Assembly: GCA_021784595.1 (NCBI GenBank)
Contig: JAJYHT010000055.1
Coordinates: 62,001 to 126,000 of the forward strand
DNA: 64,000 nt
Direction of reading: 5' to 3'
From: Bacillota bacterium
Lineage (GTDB): Bacteria; Bacillota; Sulfobacillia; Sulfobacillales; Sulfobacillaceae
The notes below the pieces were generated by a model. It saw only the letters and a program-made list of their open reading frames with translations, ran no database searches and was not told where the DNA came from. A program made the translations under genes and the position numbers. This document shows, one piece after another, positions 34,564-43,475 of the stretch (its first letter is position 1; each line of letters begins with the position of its first letter).

Positions 34564-35681
34564 AACCGAAAATAGCGGTCGACGCCCGCTATGGTCTTCG
34601 CAGCCCACGGCGTGGAGTGGGCGAATATGTGCATCAAGTGCTCGTTCAGCTGGCACGGCAAGAGAACCCTTATGACTTGATTTTGTATGGCGATCAATCC
34701 TCTAACCCCAAGACCGTAGAATTTTTTCGAACGATTTATCCCGTGCATATTTTAAACGCACCCAACTTTTTTCTCTGGGAGCAATGGATTTGGCCCCAAG
34801 CCGCCAAAAAGGCTAAGATTCTGCATGGCACCGCCAATATCGGGCCGCTTAGGGCCTCGATACCGCAAATCTTGACTGTGCACGATGTTATTGAATGGCA
34901 CCGCGGGCGAGACTTTCCCGGCGAGATTCCTTTTAGGCATCATGTGAGCCGATTTTACCGCATGAATGCCTTGAAATATTTAGCGCCGCGCGCATTGCGC
35001 ATTATGACGGTATCCGAGCATGCCAAAGCCGATTTGATACAGACCTTAGGGGTGTCATCCGATCGAGTGCACGTGACTCCCCTGGCAGGAAAGTATGCAG
35101 TGTTAGATGAGGTTCCTCCCTATCCCACCAAGGAAGGTTCCTACATATTGGTTTTGGGCGCCCTGGATCCACGAAAAAACCTGGTAAGTGCTTTAAAGGC
35201 GTTTGCGAGGGTCCGTGATCGTGCAGTCACGCTGAAGGTGGTTGGGGTCGAGCCACAGGGTGTGGGTAAAATCAAAGCCATGGCGCAATCGCTGGGAATG
35301 GTTCAAAGAGTTGAAATTCGGACCATGGTATCGGATGATGAACTCAAACGGTTATATCAGAATGCGGCGGCATTTTTATATTTAAGCCGTTATGAAGGAT
35401 TTGGACTTCCCCTGCTTGAAGCAATGAGTCAAGGTTGCCCGGTGATTTTTGCCCGCGACTCCTCGCTGCCCGAGGTGGCTTGCCAAAGCGGAATACCAGT
35501 GGATGCGGATGATGCGCAAAGCATTGCCCAACATCTCGAGCAGCTGTTGGCCGATAGGGACTTGCGCCATGCTCAGAGTCTAAAAAGTTTAGAACGGGCT
35601 CGTCAATTTTCTTGGCAGCATACTGCGGCGTTGACCCACAAGGTGTATCTAAAGGCGCTAAAGGAGGCGGGAGGCAGATGA
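34560..35681 (+). CDS. Glycosyltransferase family 4
   Basis: 373 residues. PKIAVDARYGLRSPRRGVGEYVHQVL begins the GT-B fold; ILTVHDVIEW, YILVLGALDPRKNLVSALKAF, AAAFLYLSRYEGFGLPLLEAMSQGCPVIFA and LPEVACQSGIPVDADD are the GT4 signatures. ATG 34560 overlaps the wzt stop (ATGA), so the longer frame from 34476 is rejected. The sequence is close to the mannosyl/rhamnosyl transferase type used for capsule and O-chain synthesis. Translationally coupled to its neighbours on both sides. Confidence 0.92.
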   Translation: MKPKIAVDARYGLRSPRRGVGEYVHQVLVQLARQENPYDLILYGDQSSNPKTVEFFRTIYPVHILNAPNFFLWEQWIWPQAAKKAKILHGTANIGPLRASIPQILTVHDVIEWHRGRDFPGEIPFRHHVSRFYRMNALKYLAPRALRIMTVSEHAKADLIQTLGVSSDRVHVTPLAGKYAVLDEVPPYPTKEGSYILVLGALDPRKNLVSALKAFARVRDRAVTLKVVGVEPQGVGKIKAMAQSLGMVQRVEIRTMVSDDELKRLYQNAAAFLYLSRYEGFGLPLLEAMSQGCPVIFARDSSLPEVACQSGIPVDADDAQSIAQHLEQLLADRDLRHAQSLKSLERARQFSWQHTAALTHKVYLKALKEAGGR

Positions 35682-36742
35682 CCCAGACCTTGCGGGTGGC
35701 GATTGACGTGCGGGTTCTTACCGTGCAACAAGAGATTGCCGGGGTAGGGCAGTACATTGACCAGCTTTTGAAAGCCGCAGACGAATCGGCAAGCGTGCCC
35801 GTTCAGTTGGTTCCGCTATCATTTCGTGCCCACCGAGCCGGCGTGGTGCAGGTGGCCCAAATGGGACGATTGCCATGGCAATCATTTGCTTTGCCTTGGC
35901 ATTTGCGAGGCGCTGGCTATTCTCTGTTCCACGGACCCGCGTTTAGTGTGCCGCCATTTACACGAATTCCTACCATAGCGACTATCCACGATCTCGCATT
36001 TATCCGCTATCCCGAAACTGTTAATGCCGACACTCGGCAATATCTGAGACGGGTCGTGCCCCAAGCGTTGCATCGGGCAGCACGCATCATTGTGCCATCG
36101 TCTGAAGTGCGGGACGACCTGATGACGTACTTTCCCAACACTAACGAAAGCCATATTCGGGTCGTTCCGCTGGGAGCCGATCGTCTGCGCGCCGCTAACA
36201 GCCAATCCCATATTGAGATGGATCACCCCTATCTGCTGCACGTGGGCACTGTGGAACCACGAAAAAATCTTCATTTTTTGCTTCGGGCGTTTGAGATGCT
36301 CATAACGCGCTACGAGGTACCGCACCACCTCGTGCTATTGGGGGGGGTGGGCTGGAAGAACCAGCAGTTCTACGACATCCTAAACACAATGCCGCAAGCT
36401 GCGCGGGTCCACGTCATGGGCTATGTGGACGACGGGACGATGGCTGCCTACTATCGCAATGCTGCGCTCTATGTGATGCCTTCATTGTATGAGGGGTTTG
36501 GACTCGGCGCCCTGGAAGCCGCCTGGTTTGGTGTGCCAGTACTAGCCAGCCCCACCGGCGGGATTCGGGATCTTAGGGCGGATCCGGCGGTTCGATGTGT
36601 TGCTCCGAATGATCCCAACGAGTGGGCGGACAACATGCATAGTCTGCTGACGCAGCCCCTTTCACCCCAATCTCAAGTCAGAACTTGGCAGCAGGTGTGG
36701 CTGGACCATGTCGCCCTATATCGGGAAGTGGTGCGCCCATGA
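35678..36742 (+). CDS. Glycosyltransferase family 4
   Basis: 354 residues. LRVAIDVRVLTVQQEIAGVGQYIDQLL opens the fold; ATIHDLAFIRYPETVNADT, YLLHVGTVEPRKNLHFLLRAF, AALYVMPSLYEGFGLGALEAAWFGVPVLAS and GGIRDLRADPAVRCV are GT4 motifs. It resembles the preceding gene product and probably arose by duplication. ATG 35678 overlaps the previous stop as ATGA and has GGGAGGC upstream. Confidence 0.92.
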   Translation: MTQTLRVAIDVRVLTVQQEIAGVGQYIDQLLKAADESASVPVQLVPLSFRAHRAGVVQVAQMGRLPWQSFALPWHLRGAGYSLFHGPAFSVPPFTRIPTIATIHDLAFIRYPETVNADTRQYLRRVVPQALHRAARIIVPSSEVRDDLMTYFPNTNESHIRVVPLGADRLRAANSQSHIEMDHPYLLHVGTVEPRKNLHFLLRAFEMLITRYEVPHHLVLLGGVGWKNQQFYDILNTMPQAARVHVMGYVDDGTMAAYYRNAALYVMPSLYEGFGLGALEAAWFGVPVLASPTGGIRDLRADPAVRCVAPNDPNEWADNMHSLLTQPLSPQSQVRTWQQVWLDHVALYREVVRP

Positions 36743-37668
36743 CCGCGCTGACGGTGGAACAGGTGTCTGTCATCATCGTGAACTACAACGGGGAGAACGT
36801 GCTGCCCAAGGCACTGTCCAGTCTAAAAGATTTGGCGGAGTCTCCCCTGGAAGTGGTGGTGGTAGACAACGGATCGAGCGATCACAGCGTGGATTTGATC
36901 AAAGAGTTTGCCTCCAATGACCCTAAAATCCGGCTGATCGCGTTAGGCTCCAATCTAGGCGTGGCGGGAGGGCGCAACGTGGGAGTGGAAGTGGCTACGG
37001 GAGAAATATGGGCCTTTCTCGACGCCGATGGTCGAGCGCTCCCCGACTGGCTTGCCGAAGCGCTCAAAGTTTTGAATGGCGATCAGTCGATAGGTGCGGT
37101 GGCACCGTTGGTGTTAATGGATGATGGGCACCTCATCAATGGAGCGGGATCGTTTCTAGACCGCAGCGGGCATGGTCGGGATCGATTTTGGGGAGAGACC
37201 GTGGCATCTTTGGAACCCGAGCTGGTAGGATTATCGGGAGAAGATTGCGACTATGCGATGGGATGCGGGATGGTGATTCGCCGCGATGGTCTGGAATCGT
37301 TGTGGCCGCTCGATGAGGATCTGCTTAAATGGCATGATGACACAGAAATCGGAATTCGCATTCGCCGACTGGGCTACCGAACTGTTTTTTGGGCCCCAAG
37401 CCGAGTATTGCATGATCCAGGACATTCTGATCCTCGCAGCCGCGAGGCGCGTCATTTGCAAGCGGAGAAGGCGCGCTTCCGGCTGCTGGTGAAATATTAC
37501 CCGCTGACCACCTGTGTGAGGGAACTGTCATATTATCTCTTGCATGCGGCGTCGGGCTCGCGTCGCCGCCCCCAGGCACTTCTCGAGGCCCGAGAAGTGC
37601 TGTCGGATCTTCGTCAGTCTTGGCGGCATCTGATTTCCATTCGACGCCAGTGGCGAAAGCGATCATAG
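36739..37668 (+). CDS. Glycosyltransferase family 2
   Basis: 309 residues. GT-A fold: VSVIIVNYNGENVLPKALSSL, VVVVDNGSSDHSVDLI, GSNLGVAGGRNVGVEVATGEIWAFLDADGRALPDW, and the acceptor-side DLLKWHDDTEIGIRIRRLG. This is the rhamnosyltransferase-like GT2 type. ATG 36739 overlaps the preceding stop (ATGA). It is the last gene of the export operon, and the following gene is on the opposite strand 24 bases away. The C-terminus is basic (RRQWRKRS). Confidence 0.92.
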   Translation: MTALTVEQVSVIIVNYNGENVLPKALSSLKDLAESPLEVVVVDNGSSDHSVDLIKEFASNDPKIRLIALGSNLGVAGGRNVGVEVATGEIWAFLDADGRALPDWLAEALKVLNGDQSIGAVAPLVLMDDGHLINGAGSFLDRSGHGRDRFWGETVASLEPELVGLSGEDCDYAMGCGMVIRRDGLESLWPLDEDLLKWHDDTEIGIRIRRLGYRTVFWAPSRVLHDPGHSDPRSREARHLQAEKARFRLLVKYYPLTTCVRELSYYLLHAASGSRRRPQALLEAREVLSDLRQSWRHLISIRRQWRKRS

Positions 37669-37692
37669 GATCCATGGTGGTTGATGTCTTGG

Positions 37693-38082
37693 TTAGGGGA
37701 GTCGCACCACTAATGCCGTAGGCTGGCTGCTCCCGGTGTGATGCCCTATGACCACCACGGTCTCCCCTGATTTGATGCTGGAGAGGGATATCTGAGCCTT
37801 CTTTTGCCGGTACTTTGTTTTGGCCGTTAATCCAAATGTCAGGTGATGTCCCTTTTTATTGCTAATGGTTAGGCTGGTGGTAGAAAGCGAGATCACGGTG
37901 CCTCGCATATGCATCAGTTTATGCCGGTGTTTTCTCTTGTGATGCTGGCCCTGGGTCGTGGGCGCCGACGAGGCCGATGCTGTTGGCGAGGCGGCATTTC
38001 CGCAACCTGCCAACCCTATGGTTAAACCACAAGCTAGCAGTGCCATTGCTATGGTTTTTCTGTGCGGTGAGGCATAGGGCAT
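37693..38082 (-). CDS. Small lipoprotein, DUF5666-like
   Basis: 129 residues. A signal peptide with lipobox LAGC (Cys27) is followed by a Ser/Ala/Thr linker and a strongly basic HHKRKHRHK patch. The C-terminal domain of about 75 residues (HMRGTVISLSTTSLTISNKKGHHLTFGL, KSGETVVVIGHH) is an OB-like repeat seen in DUF5666 proteins. It should sit outside the membrane. Start ATG has GGGAG upstream. Four tandem 11-bp repeats lie 54-98 bases upstream and probably bind an OmpR/PhoB-type regulator. Function unknown. Confidence 0.78.
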   Translation of the reverse strand: MPYASPHRKTIAMALLACGLTIGLAGCGNAASPTASASSAPTTQGQHHKRKHRHKLMHMRGTVISLSTTSLTISNKKGHHLTFGLTAKTKYRQKKAQISLSSIKSGETVVVIGHHTGSSQPTALVVRLP

Positions 38083-38135
38083 GGCAGTGCTCCCTTCTCG
38101 GTGCAGTTCTTTACCCTATCAGTCTATCGAAAAAA

Positions 38136-38179
38136 GCTGAATTAAGCCTGAGTCGTGGCTGAAATAATGCTGAATAAGC
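38136..38179 (-). promoter_or_regulatory. Four tandem 11-bp repeats, candidate response-regulator binding array
   Basis: Units starting at 38136, 38147, 38158 and 38169 read GCTGAATTAAG, CCTGAGTCGTG, GCTGAAATAAT and GCTGAATAAGC. The exact 11-bp phase puts every CTGA on one face of the helix, as in Pho-box-like sites. The array lies upstream of the minus-strand lipoprotein gene. Confidence 0.6.
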
Positions 38180-38311
38180 ACGGTTGGCGGCCCCCCAAGC
38201 GAGCTAATTAAGCGATTGTCCAGGACCGTCTGGCATCACTCCCCATGATGGTTTAGGATCGATATCGGCGAGTCCTGCGCCCAAAGCTACGTGGACGCCG
38301 TATTCAGTCGC

Positions 38312-39064
38312 TTATAGGAATCCTATCCAAATTTTTACTGAGGCGATGCACATGCCCCCCAACACGAGGTATCGTAACCAGACGGTAGGGATCCGTTGGG
38401 CGCTATAGCTGCCCAAAAAGGTTCCTAAGGCAGATGATAGTCCCACCACCAGAATAATCGGCCAGGGGACTAGGTGGTGGGGAAGTTTGGCTATCAGGCC
38501 GACGAAGGTGATCAGCCCGCCTGCTATCAGCGCATTGCTGATGGAGTGGTGAAGGGACACCCCGTAGCTCCTCAGTACGGGGACCAGAATAAAGCCGCCG
38601 CCCAGGCCTAATGTGCCTCCGAAGAATCCAACCAGGACCCCCATGAATGCCAACAGTAGGAGACGGGACGTGCTATGGCCCCCAAAATCGTAAAAGTGCG
38701 GCGGCCATATGGTTAAAAATACCGCGCCCAATGTAACGGCGCCCAAAAGACCAACAATAACATCCGTGGGAATGATCCGAAGCCACAGCCCCCCGCCCAG
38801 GCTGGCCAAGACGGCTGGAACCAGAATGATTCGCAAAAGGCTCCAGTGCATGTCGAACCATCGAAACGGCAACACAATGAGAGCGGCGATCACCGCCTGA
38901 AATCCCACAATGATCGTGATGTCTACCATAGGCACATGTGTTCCCATGAGCCATGGGGGAATGTAAAACAGCAAGAGGCTTAGTATAATGCTGCCACTGA
39001 CGTATACACTTCCCAGCAAGAATCCCGATAGGAGACCTACTATCCCTAAAACTGCCATATCCAT
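38312..39064 (-). CDS. TauE/SafE (TSUP) family sulfite/organosulfur exporter
   Basis: 250-residue membrane protein with about eight spans in two homologous halves. The conserved GFLLGSVYVSGSIIL near the start and VGFFGGTLGLGGGFILVPVL in the second half are the TSUP glycine-rich motifs. Expected to pass sulfite, sulfonates or other small anions through the cytoplasmic membrane. In a sulfur-oxidising acidophile sulfite export would be sensible, but the substrate is not determined. The ATG at 39064 has only a weak purine-rich ribosome site. Confidence 0.88.
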   Translation of the reverse strand: MDMAVLGIVGLLSGFLLGSVYVSGSIILSLLLFYIPPWLMGTHVPMVDITIIVGFQAVIAALIVLPFRWFDMHWSLLRIILVPAVLASLGGGLWLRIIPTDVIVGLLGAVTLGAVFLTIWPPHFYDFGGHSTSRLLLLAFMGVLVGFFGGTLGLGGGFILVPVLRSYGVSLHHSISNALIAGGLITFVGLIAKLPHHLVPWPIILVVGLSSALGTFLGSYSAQRIPTVWLRYLVLGGMCIASVKIWIGFL

Positions 39065-39282
39065 TCGTGGCTTCTTTTCTTTCTAAGACGTTCTAGCAAT
39101 GAAAAAATCGTGTCGCACCACGCAAGATGCAAGGGATCGGCGAAGTTGCCGATATTTCGGTGTGATCGCAACGTTTGACCGCTGGGCGGGCAAGTTTACT
39201 CCTGATGCGCACACCCCAGTTTAAATTAAAAGTGTTGTTGCTGGTTTTAGTCTCATAAACATCGTTGCGGCGTGGCCGAACT

Positions 39283-40446
39283 TTACCCATCATACCGCAA
39301 GGCATGGATGGGTTCGAGACCCGAGGCTTTAATGGCCGGATAAAGGCCAAATATCAAACCCACGGCAGAACTAAAAACAAATGCCAAAGCCACCGCAAAC
39401 CAGGAGAACGACACCGGGGTCTTGAGGAAGAGGGGGGCCAAACTAACCAGGCCCGTGCCCATCGCGATACCTAGGACGCCGCCCGTTAAACTAATCGCCA
39501 TGGCTTCCAAAAGAAACTGCAACACAATGTCTTCCCGAGTTGCGCCGAGGGCTTGGCGGATTCCAATTTCCCGGGTGCGTTCGGTAACGGAGACTAACAT
39601 AATGTTCATGATTCCTATGCCACCAACAATGAGGGCGATGGCGGCGGTGCCTGCTAAGAGTTCTGTCAGAGTCGCACGGGTGGCCTGCAGGGTTTGCAGC
39701 ACCTGGTCCTCGGATGCGATGGTCACTGCATTGGCGCCAAACCGATTGGTATACCAGTTGGTGAGCAGATTATCCGTTAAGTCGGCTTGGTTAGGGGTGG
39801 CGGTTTTGATCATAATTTCGCTCAATTGATTGGTACCTAAAAGATATTGGGCAGTCGTCATGGGAATAAATAAGGCGTTGTCTTGACTTGCTCCGGGACC
39901 CTGCCCAACCGGATTCAAAACGCCCACTACGGTGAATTGCTGGCCCATCACCATGATGGGTTGGCCAATCGGACTGTTGCCATTGAACAGGGAAGCGACC
40001 AGGTTAGCACCCACCACAGCGACATGCTGCCCCTGGTCCGCCTCAGTTGGGGTTAAAAAATGACCTGCTGCCATCGTGAGCGCTCCCAGGTCGATATAGG
40101 AGGCATCGGTGCCGATAACTTGGGCAGCGCTAGTGGTTTGAAGGGTGGCTACTTTGGCCGGGGTGTTCATGATACCCACCGCGGTGACCGGAAAAGGCAC
40201 AGCTCTTTGAATTTCAGCAATTTGATTTTGGCTGAATGGGGTACCGCCGGCCGGCGTGACAAACAGCACATTGGTTCCTAAGGTTTCTATGCGAGAGGTG
40301 ACCGACGCGGAGGCGCCTTGTCCGATGGCCACTAGTACAATCACTGCTGATACCCCGATAATGACCCCCAACATGGTCAATAGGGCGCGCAATTTGTTGG
40401 CCCACATTCCTGCCATGGCGATGCGGACACTGTCTTTCCAGGTCAT
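39283..40446 (-). CDS. MacB-like ABC transporter permease (FtsX fold)
   Basis: 387 residues. The N-terminal TM is preceded by MAGMWANKLRALLTMLGVIIGVSAVIVLVAIGQGA. A large extracytoplasmic MacB periplasmic-core domain (about residues 45-235) follows, and three C-terminal spans with the FtsX signature NIMLVSVTERTREIGIRQALGATREDI. Bacillus YknZ is the nearest functional analogue. The gene overlaps the ATPase gene by four bases and works with the ATPase and adaptor encoded upstream. Probable export of a toxic peptide, lipid or antibiotic; substrate unknown. Confidence 0.92.
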   Translation of the reverse strand: MTWKDSVRIAMAGMWANKLRALLTMLGVIIGVSAVIVLVAIGQGASASVTSRIETLGTNVLFVTPAGGTPFSQNQIAEIQRAVPFPVTAVGIMNTPAKVATLQTTSAAQVIGTDASYIDLGALTMAAGHFLTPTEADQGQHVAVVGANLVASLFNGNSPIGQPIMVMGQQFTVVGVLNPVGQGPGASQDNALFIPMTTAQYLLGTNQLSEIMIKTATPNQADLTDNLLTNWYTNRFGANAVTIASEDQVLQTLQATRATLTELLAGTAAIALIVGGIGIMNIMLVSVTERTREIGIRQALGATREDIVLQFLLEAMAISLTGGVLGIAMGTGLVSLAPLFLKTPVSFSWFAVALAFVFSSAVGLIFGLYPAIKASGLEPIHALRYDG

Positions 40447-41144
40447 GATGGCACCTCGCTTGCGCTCTTCTCAGAGATCTGATTGGAGACAACGCGGCCG
40501 TCCCGAAGTTGAATAATTTGACGGCATCGAGCCGCGACGTCTGGACTATGAGTCACGATGACTACGGTATGTCCCCGTTGGTTGAGATTTTGCAGGAGCG
40601 CGATGATTTCCTCACCGGTTTGGGTGTCGAGGTTGCCGGTCGGTTCATCGGCCAGGAGTAAAGGAGGGTCTCCAATCAGAGCGCGGGCAATGGCCACGCG
40701 TTGCTGTTGTCCGCCTGACAATTGTGCAGGCTTGTGCCCGAGGCGGTGTTCTAAGCCGACATCATTCAGCGCCTGGCGAGCGCGCAGCCGCCGCTCTTTG
40801 AGCGGAATTCTGCGATATACCAGGGGCAGAGCCACGTTGTCCCAGGCGGTGAGTGTGGGAATGAGCTGAAACGACTGAAACACGAAGCCCAGAGTGTGAT
40901 TTCGCTCGTGCGCCCAGGCATCGCGATTCAATTGACTGACATCGGTGCCATTTAACCAATACTGGCCAACCGTTGGGCGATCCAGTCCCCCTAAAATGTT
41001 CAACAAGGTCGATTTGCCCGACCCAGATTGCCCGACGATAGCCGCCAACATCCCGTTGGGGATTTCAAAAGAGACTGTGTGGAGCGCTCGGAAGGTTTCC
41101 GACCCTAATAAATAGTCTTTGGTCAGGGACTCGACGCGGATCAT
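40443..41144 (-). CDS. MacB/LolD-type ABC transporter ATPase
   Basis: 233 residues. Walker [11 protein letters not shown]-loop [22 protein letters not shown], signature [15 protein letters not shown], Walker [13 protein letters not shown] and the switch His in [10 protein letters not shown]. The [14 protein letters not shown] stretch is typical of the MacB/LolD/FtsE group. It overlaps both neighbouring genes by four bases, giving a tight three-gene adaptor-ATPase-permease operon. Confidence 0.94.
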   Translation of the reverse strand: MIRVESLTKDYLLGSETFRALHTVSFEIPNGMLAAIVGQSGSGKSTLLNILGGLDRPTVGQYWLNGTDVSQLNRDAWAHERNHTLGFVFQSFQLIPTLTAWDNVALPLVYRRIPLKERRLRARQALNDVGLEHRLGHKPAQLSGGQQQRVAIARALIGDPPLLLADEPTGNLDTQTGEEIIALLQNLNQRGHTVVIVTHSPDVAARCRQIIQLRDGRVVSNQISEKSASEVPS

Positions 41145-42607
41145 GGCTTTGCTTTGCCTCCCTTATGTCCTCCGCGGCTATGATGCAAAGCTCGGCCACG
41201 AGTTTTGAGGTGCAGGGGTCCCGTCGCGGGAGCCAGCACAGCGGTAATCACGCGGGCACCGACAGAAAGCCGTGGAGATTTCACGGCGGCGGCAGTAGCA
41301 TTTTCTAGCAGAACGTGCACAGGTATTCGTTGCCGCTGCTGGTTGTTTAACACCTCGACAAAGGTGTGAGACCCTTTGGTATGCAGTGCGGCCAATGGGA
41401 TGAGGAGGGCTTGATGTACTGTTTGGAGAACAATATTGACGTTTGCACTCATGCCATAGCGGATGTTTTCCGGGTGATCAATTGAAATGGTGATCGGGAA
41501 AGAAGAGACACCATTGGTATAATTGCCTACGGGAGCAATATTCTGGACTGTGCCCTGAAACGTCGTGGTAGGCAGCGCGGGCACTGTGATGGTCACGGGC
41601 TGTCCTACATGAATCTCGGGAATTTGGGTTTCCGGCACTGGCACCGTCACCACGAGACTATCACTGGATACAGTCATTACCTTTCCGCCCGGGCCAGCGG
41701 AAGCATTGAGCGCGGTAATTTGGCCTGCATAGGGGGCCGTGACGGTCAATCCCGCAACTGCTTGTTGATCGGCTTGATAGGTTTGCTGATCGCGTAAAAG
41801 TTGTGCTTTGGCCTGTGCTAAGTTGGGTGAGGCCTGCCCCATTGCCGCTTGCAGTTTATCAAATTGGGCTTGCAGGCTGTCTACCTGACTTTGGTCGCTG
41901 TAGATTTTGGCAGATTGACTGGGAGAGGTGAGGGTCATGAGCAGTGTTCCGTTAGAAACGGTTTGTCCATCACTAACGGCAACTTGAGCCACTTGGCCGG
42001 AGATGGGGGAGGTGAAGGATTGGGAGCCCACTTGGGCCACCGTCTGCCCTGCGGTGACGAATGCACCATTTTTCACAGCCAAGGTGACCGAACCCGATAG
42101 TGTTGCGAACACGCGACCTTGGTTCTGATCCGTTTGTAGCGTGTTTTCGGCAGCCAAAAGACTATCTTGGGCAGCTGCAAGTGTTGCATTTTGGGTGTTT
42201 TGATAGGCGGTAGAACTATATAGGGAAACTTGTTGTTGGTCACTCAATACTGCTGCATCAGCTGTGGCTAGTTGACTCAACAAGGCGGGATCGTTAAAAA
42301 CAGCCAGCGTTTGTCCCGCAGTGACCGACTGCCCAAGCTCGACGGGCATCTGAGCAATGGTGGCGCCCGAGGGAACAACGGCAGTAGTCGTTTGGGCCGC
42401 CACCACTTCGCCGGTCTCGGAATCAGTCAACGAGGCGTTGCCGCGGGTAACAGCCGCCGATAAATATTGGACTGGTGCAGGGGGACTGGCTAAGCGCATT
42501 GCGCCATAGACCACCGCCGCTAATAAAATGGTGGTGCCGCTGGCTAGAAGCAGGACTCTAGGAAATGGCATGAGCCGTTTGTTGATTTTTACGGGAGGGA
42601 TAGCCAC
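41141..42607 (-). CDS. HlyD/MacA-like adaptor (membrane fusion) protein
   Basis: 488 residues with one N-terminal membrane anchor (RVLLLASGTTILLAAVVYGAM). The biotinyl-lipoyl hairpin halves are in VELGQSVTAGQTLAVFND and LTVTAPYAGQITALNASAG. A Gln-rich coiled-coil insert lies about residues 110-280, followed by beta-barrel and C-terminal domains (IHVGQPVTITVPALPTTTFQGTV). A second lipoyl-like segment (NGAFVTAGQTVAQVGSQSFTSPISGQVAQV) lies inside the hairpin region. In Gram-positives such YknX-like adaptors act with MacB-type ABC exporters. GTG 42607 has a GAGG site. The C-terminus is basic and His-rich. Confidence 0.9.
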   Translation of the reverse strand: MAIPPVKINKRLMPFPRVLLLASGTTILLAAVVYGAMRLASPPAPVQYLSAAVTRGNASLTDSETGEVVAAQTTTAVVPSGATIAQMPVELGQSVTAGQTLAVFNDPALLSQLATADAAVLSDQQQVSLYSSTAYQNTQNATLAAAQDSLLAAENTLQTDQNQGRVFATLSGSVTLAVKNGAFVTAGQTVAQVGSQSFTSPISGQVAQVAVSDGQTVSNGTLLMTLTSPSQSAKIYSDQSQVDSLQAQFDKLQAAMGQASPNLAQAKAQLLRDQQTYQADQQAVAGLTVTAPYAGQITALNASAGPGGKVMTVSSDSLVVTVPVPETQIPEIHVGQPVTITVPALPTTTFQGTVQNIAPVGNYTNGVSSFPITISIDHPENIRYGMSANVNIVLQTVHQALLIPLAALHTKGSHTFVEVLNNQQRQRIPVHVLLENATAAAVKSPRLSVGARVITAVLAPATGPLHLKTRGRALHHSRGGHKGGKAKP

Positions 42608-42842
42608 CCTATAACCTCACTTTCTGATGATGGTGTGATTTTAAAAAGCACATCATGAACTATGAGGACTACTTTATCGAACGCGGTTCAAGATTCCCTA
42701 AATATCCCCTGAACGTTGGCTTAATTCCTTGCGATCTCACGGACAAAGCACTTGGCAGCCAGACCTGCGTTCCGCGGGTACTGTGTGTTCAAGTCCAGTT
42801 TGGCAGCCGCATGGTCGTGGTGCATGGAGTAATTTTGGGCAT

Positions 42843-42970
42843 CCATATTTCGTGATTGATCAGACGGTTTTCAGCGTTGTCGCCATGCCGATGAAAAATC
42901 TCGTATTCTGTGATTGATCCAACGTGATCGTCAAGCGTATGTCAAACCGTATTGTGTGATTGACCGCCAC
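42843..42970. repeat. Three direct repeats of a GTGATTGATC-containing unit
   Basis: Units centred on GTGATTGAYC start at 42853, 42911 and 42957. Each is preceded by a variant of CRTATT(T/C/G) and spaced 58 and 46 bases apart. The region 42608-43053 holds no convincing gene. The arrangement of several short direct repeats next to decayed genes resembles a transposase-binding transposon end, but no matching opposite end was seen. Confidence 0.5.
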
Positions 42971-43053
42971 GCCCTTAGGGGGGTTCTGCGGTGATTGGAG
43001 CGTAGCTGACAGCTGCCGTGTACACTATAATGGGATAGTTATGGATGGACTAA

Positions 43054-43275
43054 CGGCCAGTTTGTTTTCACGATCGAGGTGAAGTTTTTCATGGTACTCT
43101 GGAATGGCGTAAAGAAGAATGCACGGTGGAGCGGTTTGACTTCATTCGCAATCCATGGGCTAAAGAGGAGTGCGGCATCGACATTAATCTGCCGGCTGTG
43201 GAAGTTGTGGGCGTCATGCATCGACGATCCCGCAACGAACGCATTGATGTCTTTTGGTCCGCGCTCCCTTCTTGA
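43054..43275 (+). pseudogene. NUDIX-hydrolase-like gene fragment
   Basis: An open frame without a start codon reads EVFHGTLEWRKEECTVERFDF, RNPWAKEECGIDI, LPAVEVVGVMHRRSRNERIDVFW. The KEECGIDI plus V-HRRS-ERIDVF pattern matches the middle of NUDIX proteins (REAxEExGI followed by VMHR and RIDFFF). The upstream Nudix box is not recognisable, and no ribosome site is seen. Interpreted as a remnant truncated at both ends. TATAAT at 43026-43031 nearby may be chance. Confidence 0.45.
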
Positions 43276-43475
43276 CGGAATCCCACCCATGTGATGACTT
43301 GCGGTAGGTTCCCTTGGCTGCGTGGCCTGATAACGTCATTTCTATAGGAACCACACGTGGGACAATGATCGCAAGCCTGCTTGGTGTTCGGAGTTCGATG
43401 GATTTAGTGCCGCATGCGTGACTGGGGGCTCCCCGTCCGGCACCGGCCGTATCCTAAACGGAACGAGGTGATGAG

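Noticed and set aside
39065-39282. Regulatory RNA between the TauE/SafE and MacB-like genes
   Set aside because: No aptamer consensus, stable hairpin with T-run, or repeat could be identified.
42655-42855. A 66-codon plus-strand open frame
   Set aside because: Weak start context, no motif, and it runs into the direct-repeat region.
42843-42970. CRISPR-like array of three repeats
   Set aside because: Repeat cores are short and imperfect, spacings differ (58 and 46), there are no further units and no cas genes nearby.
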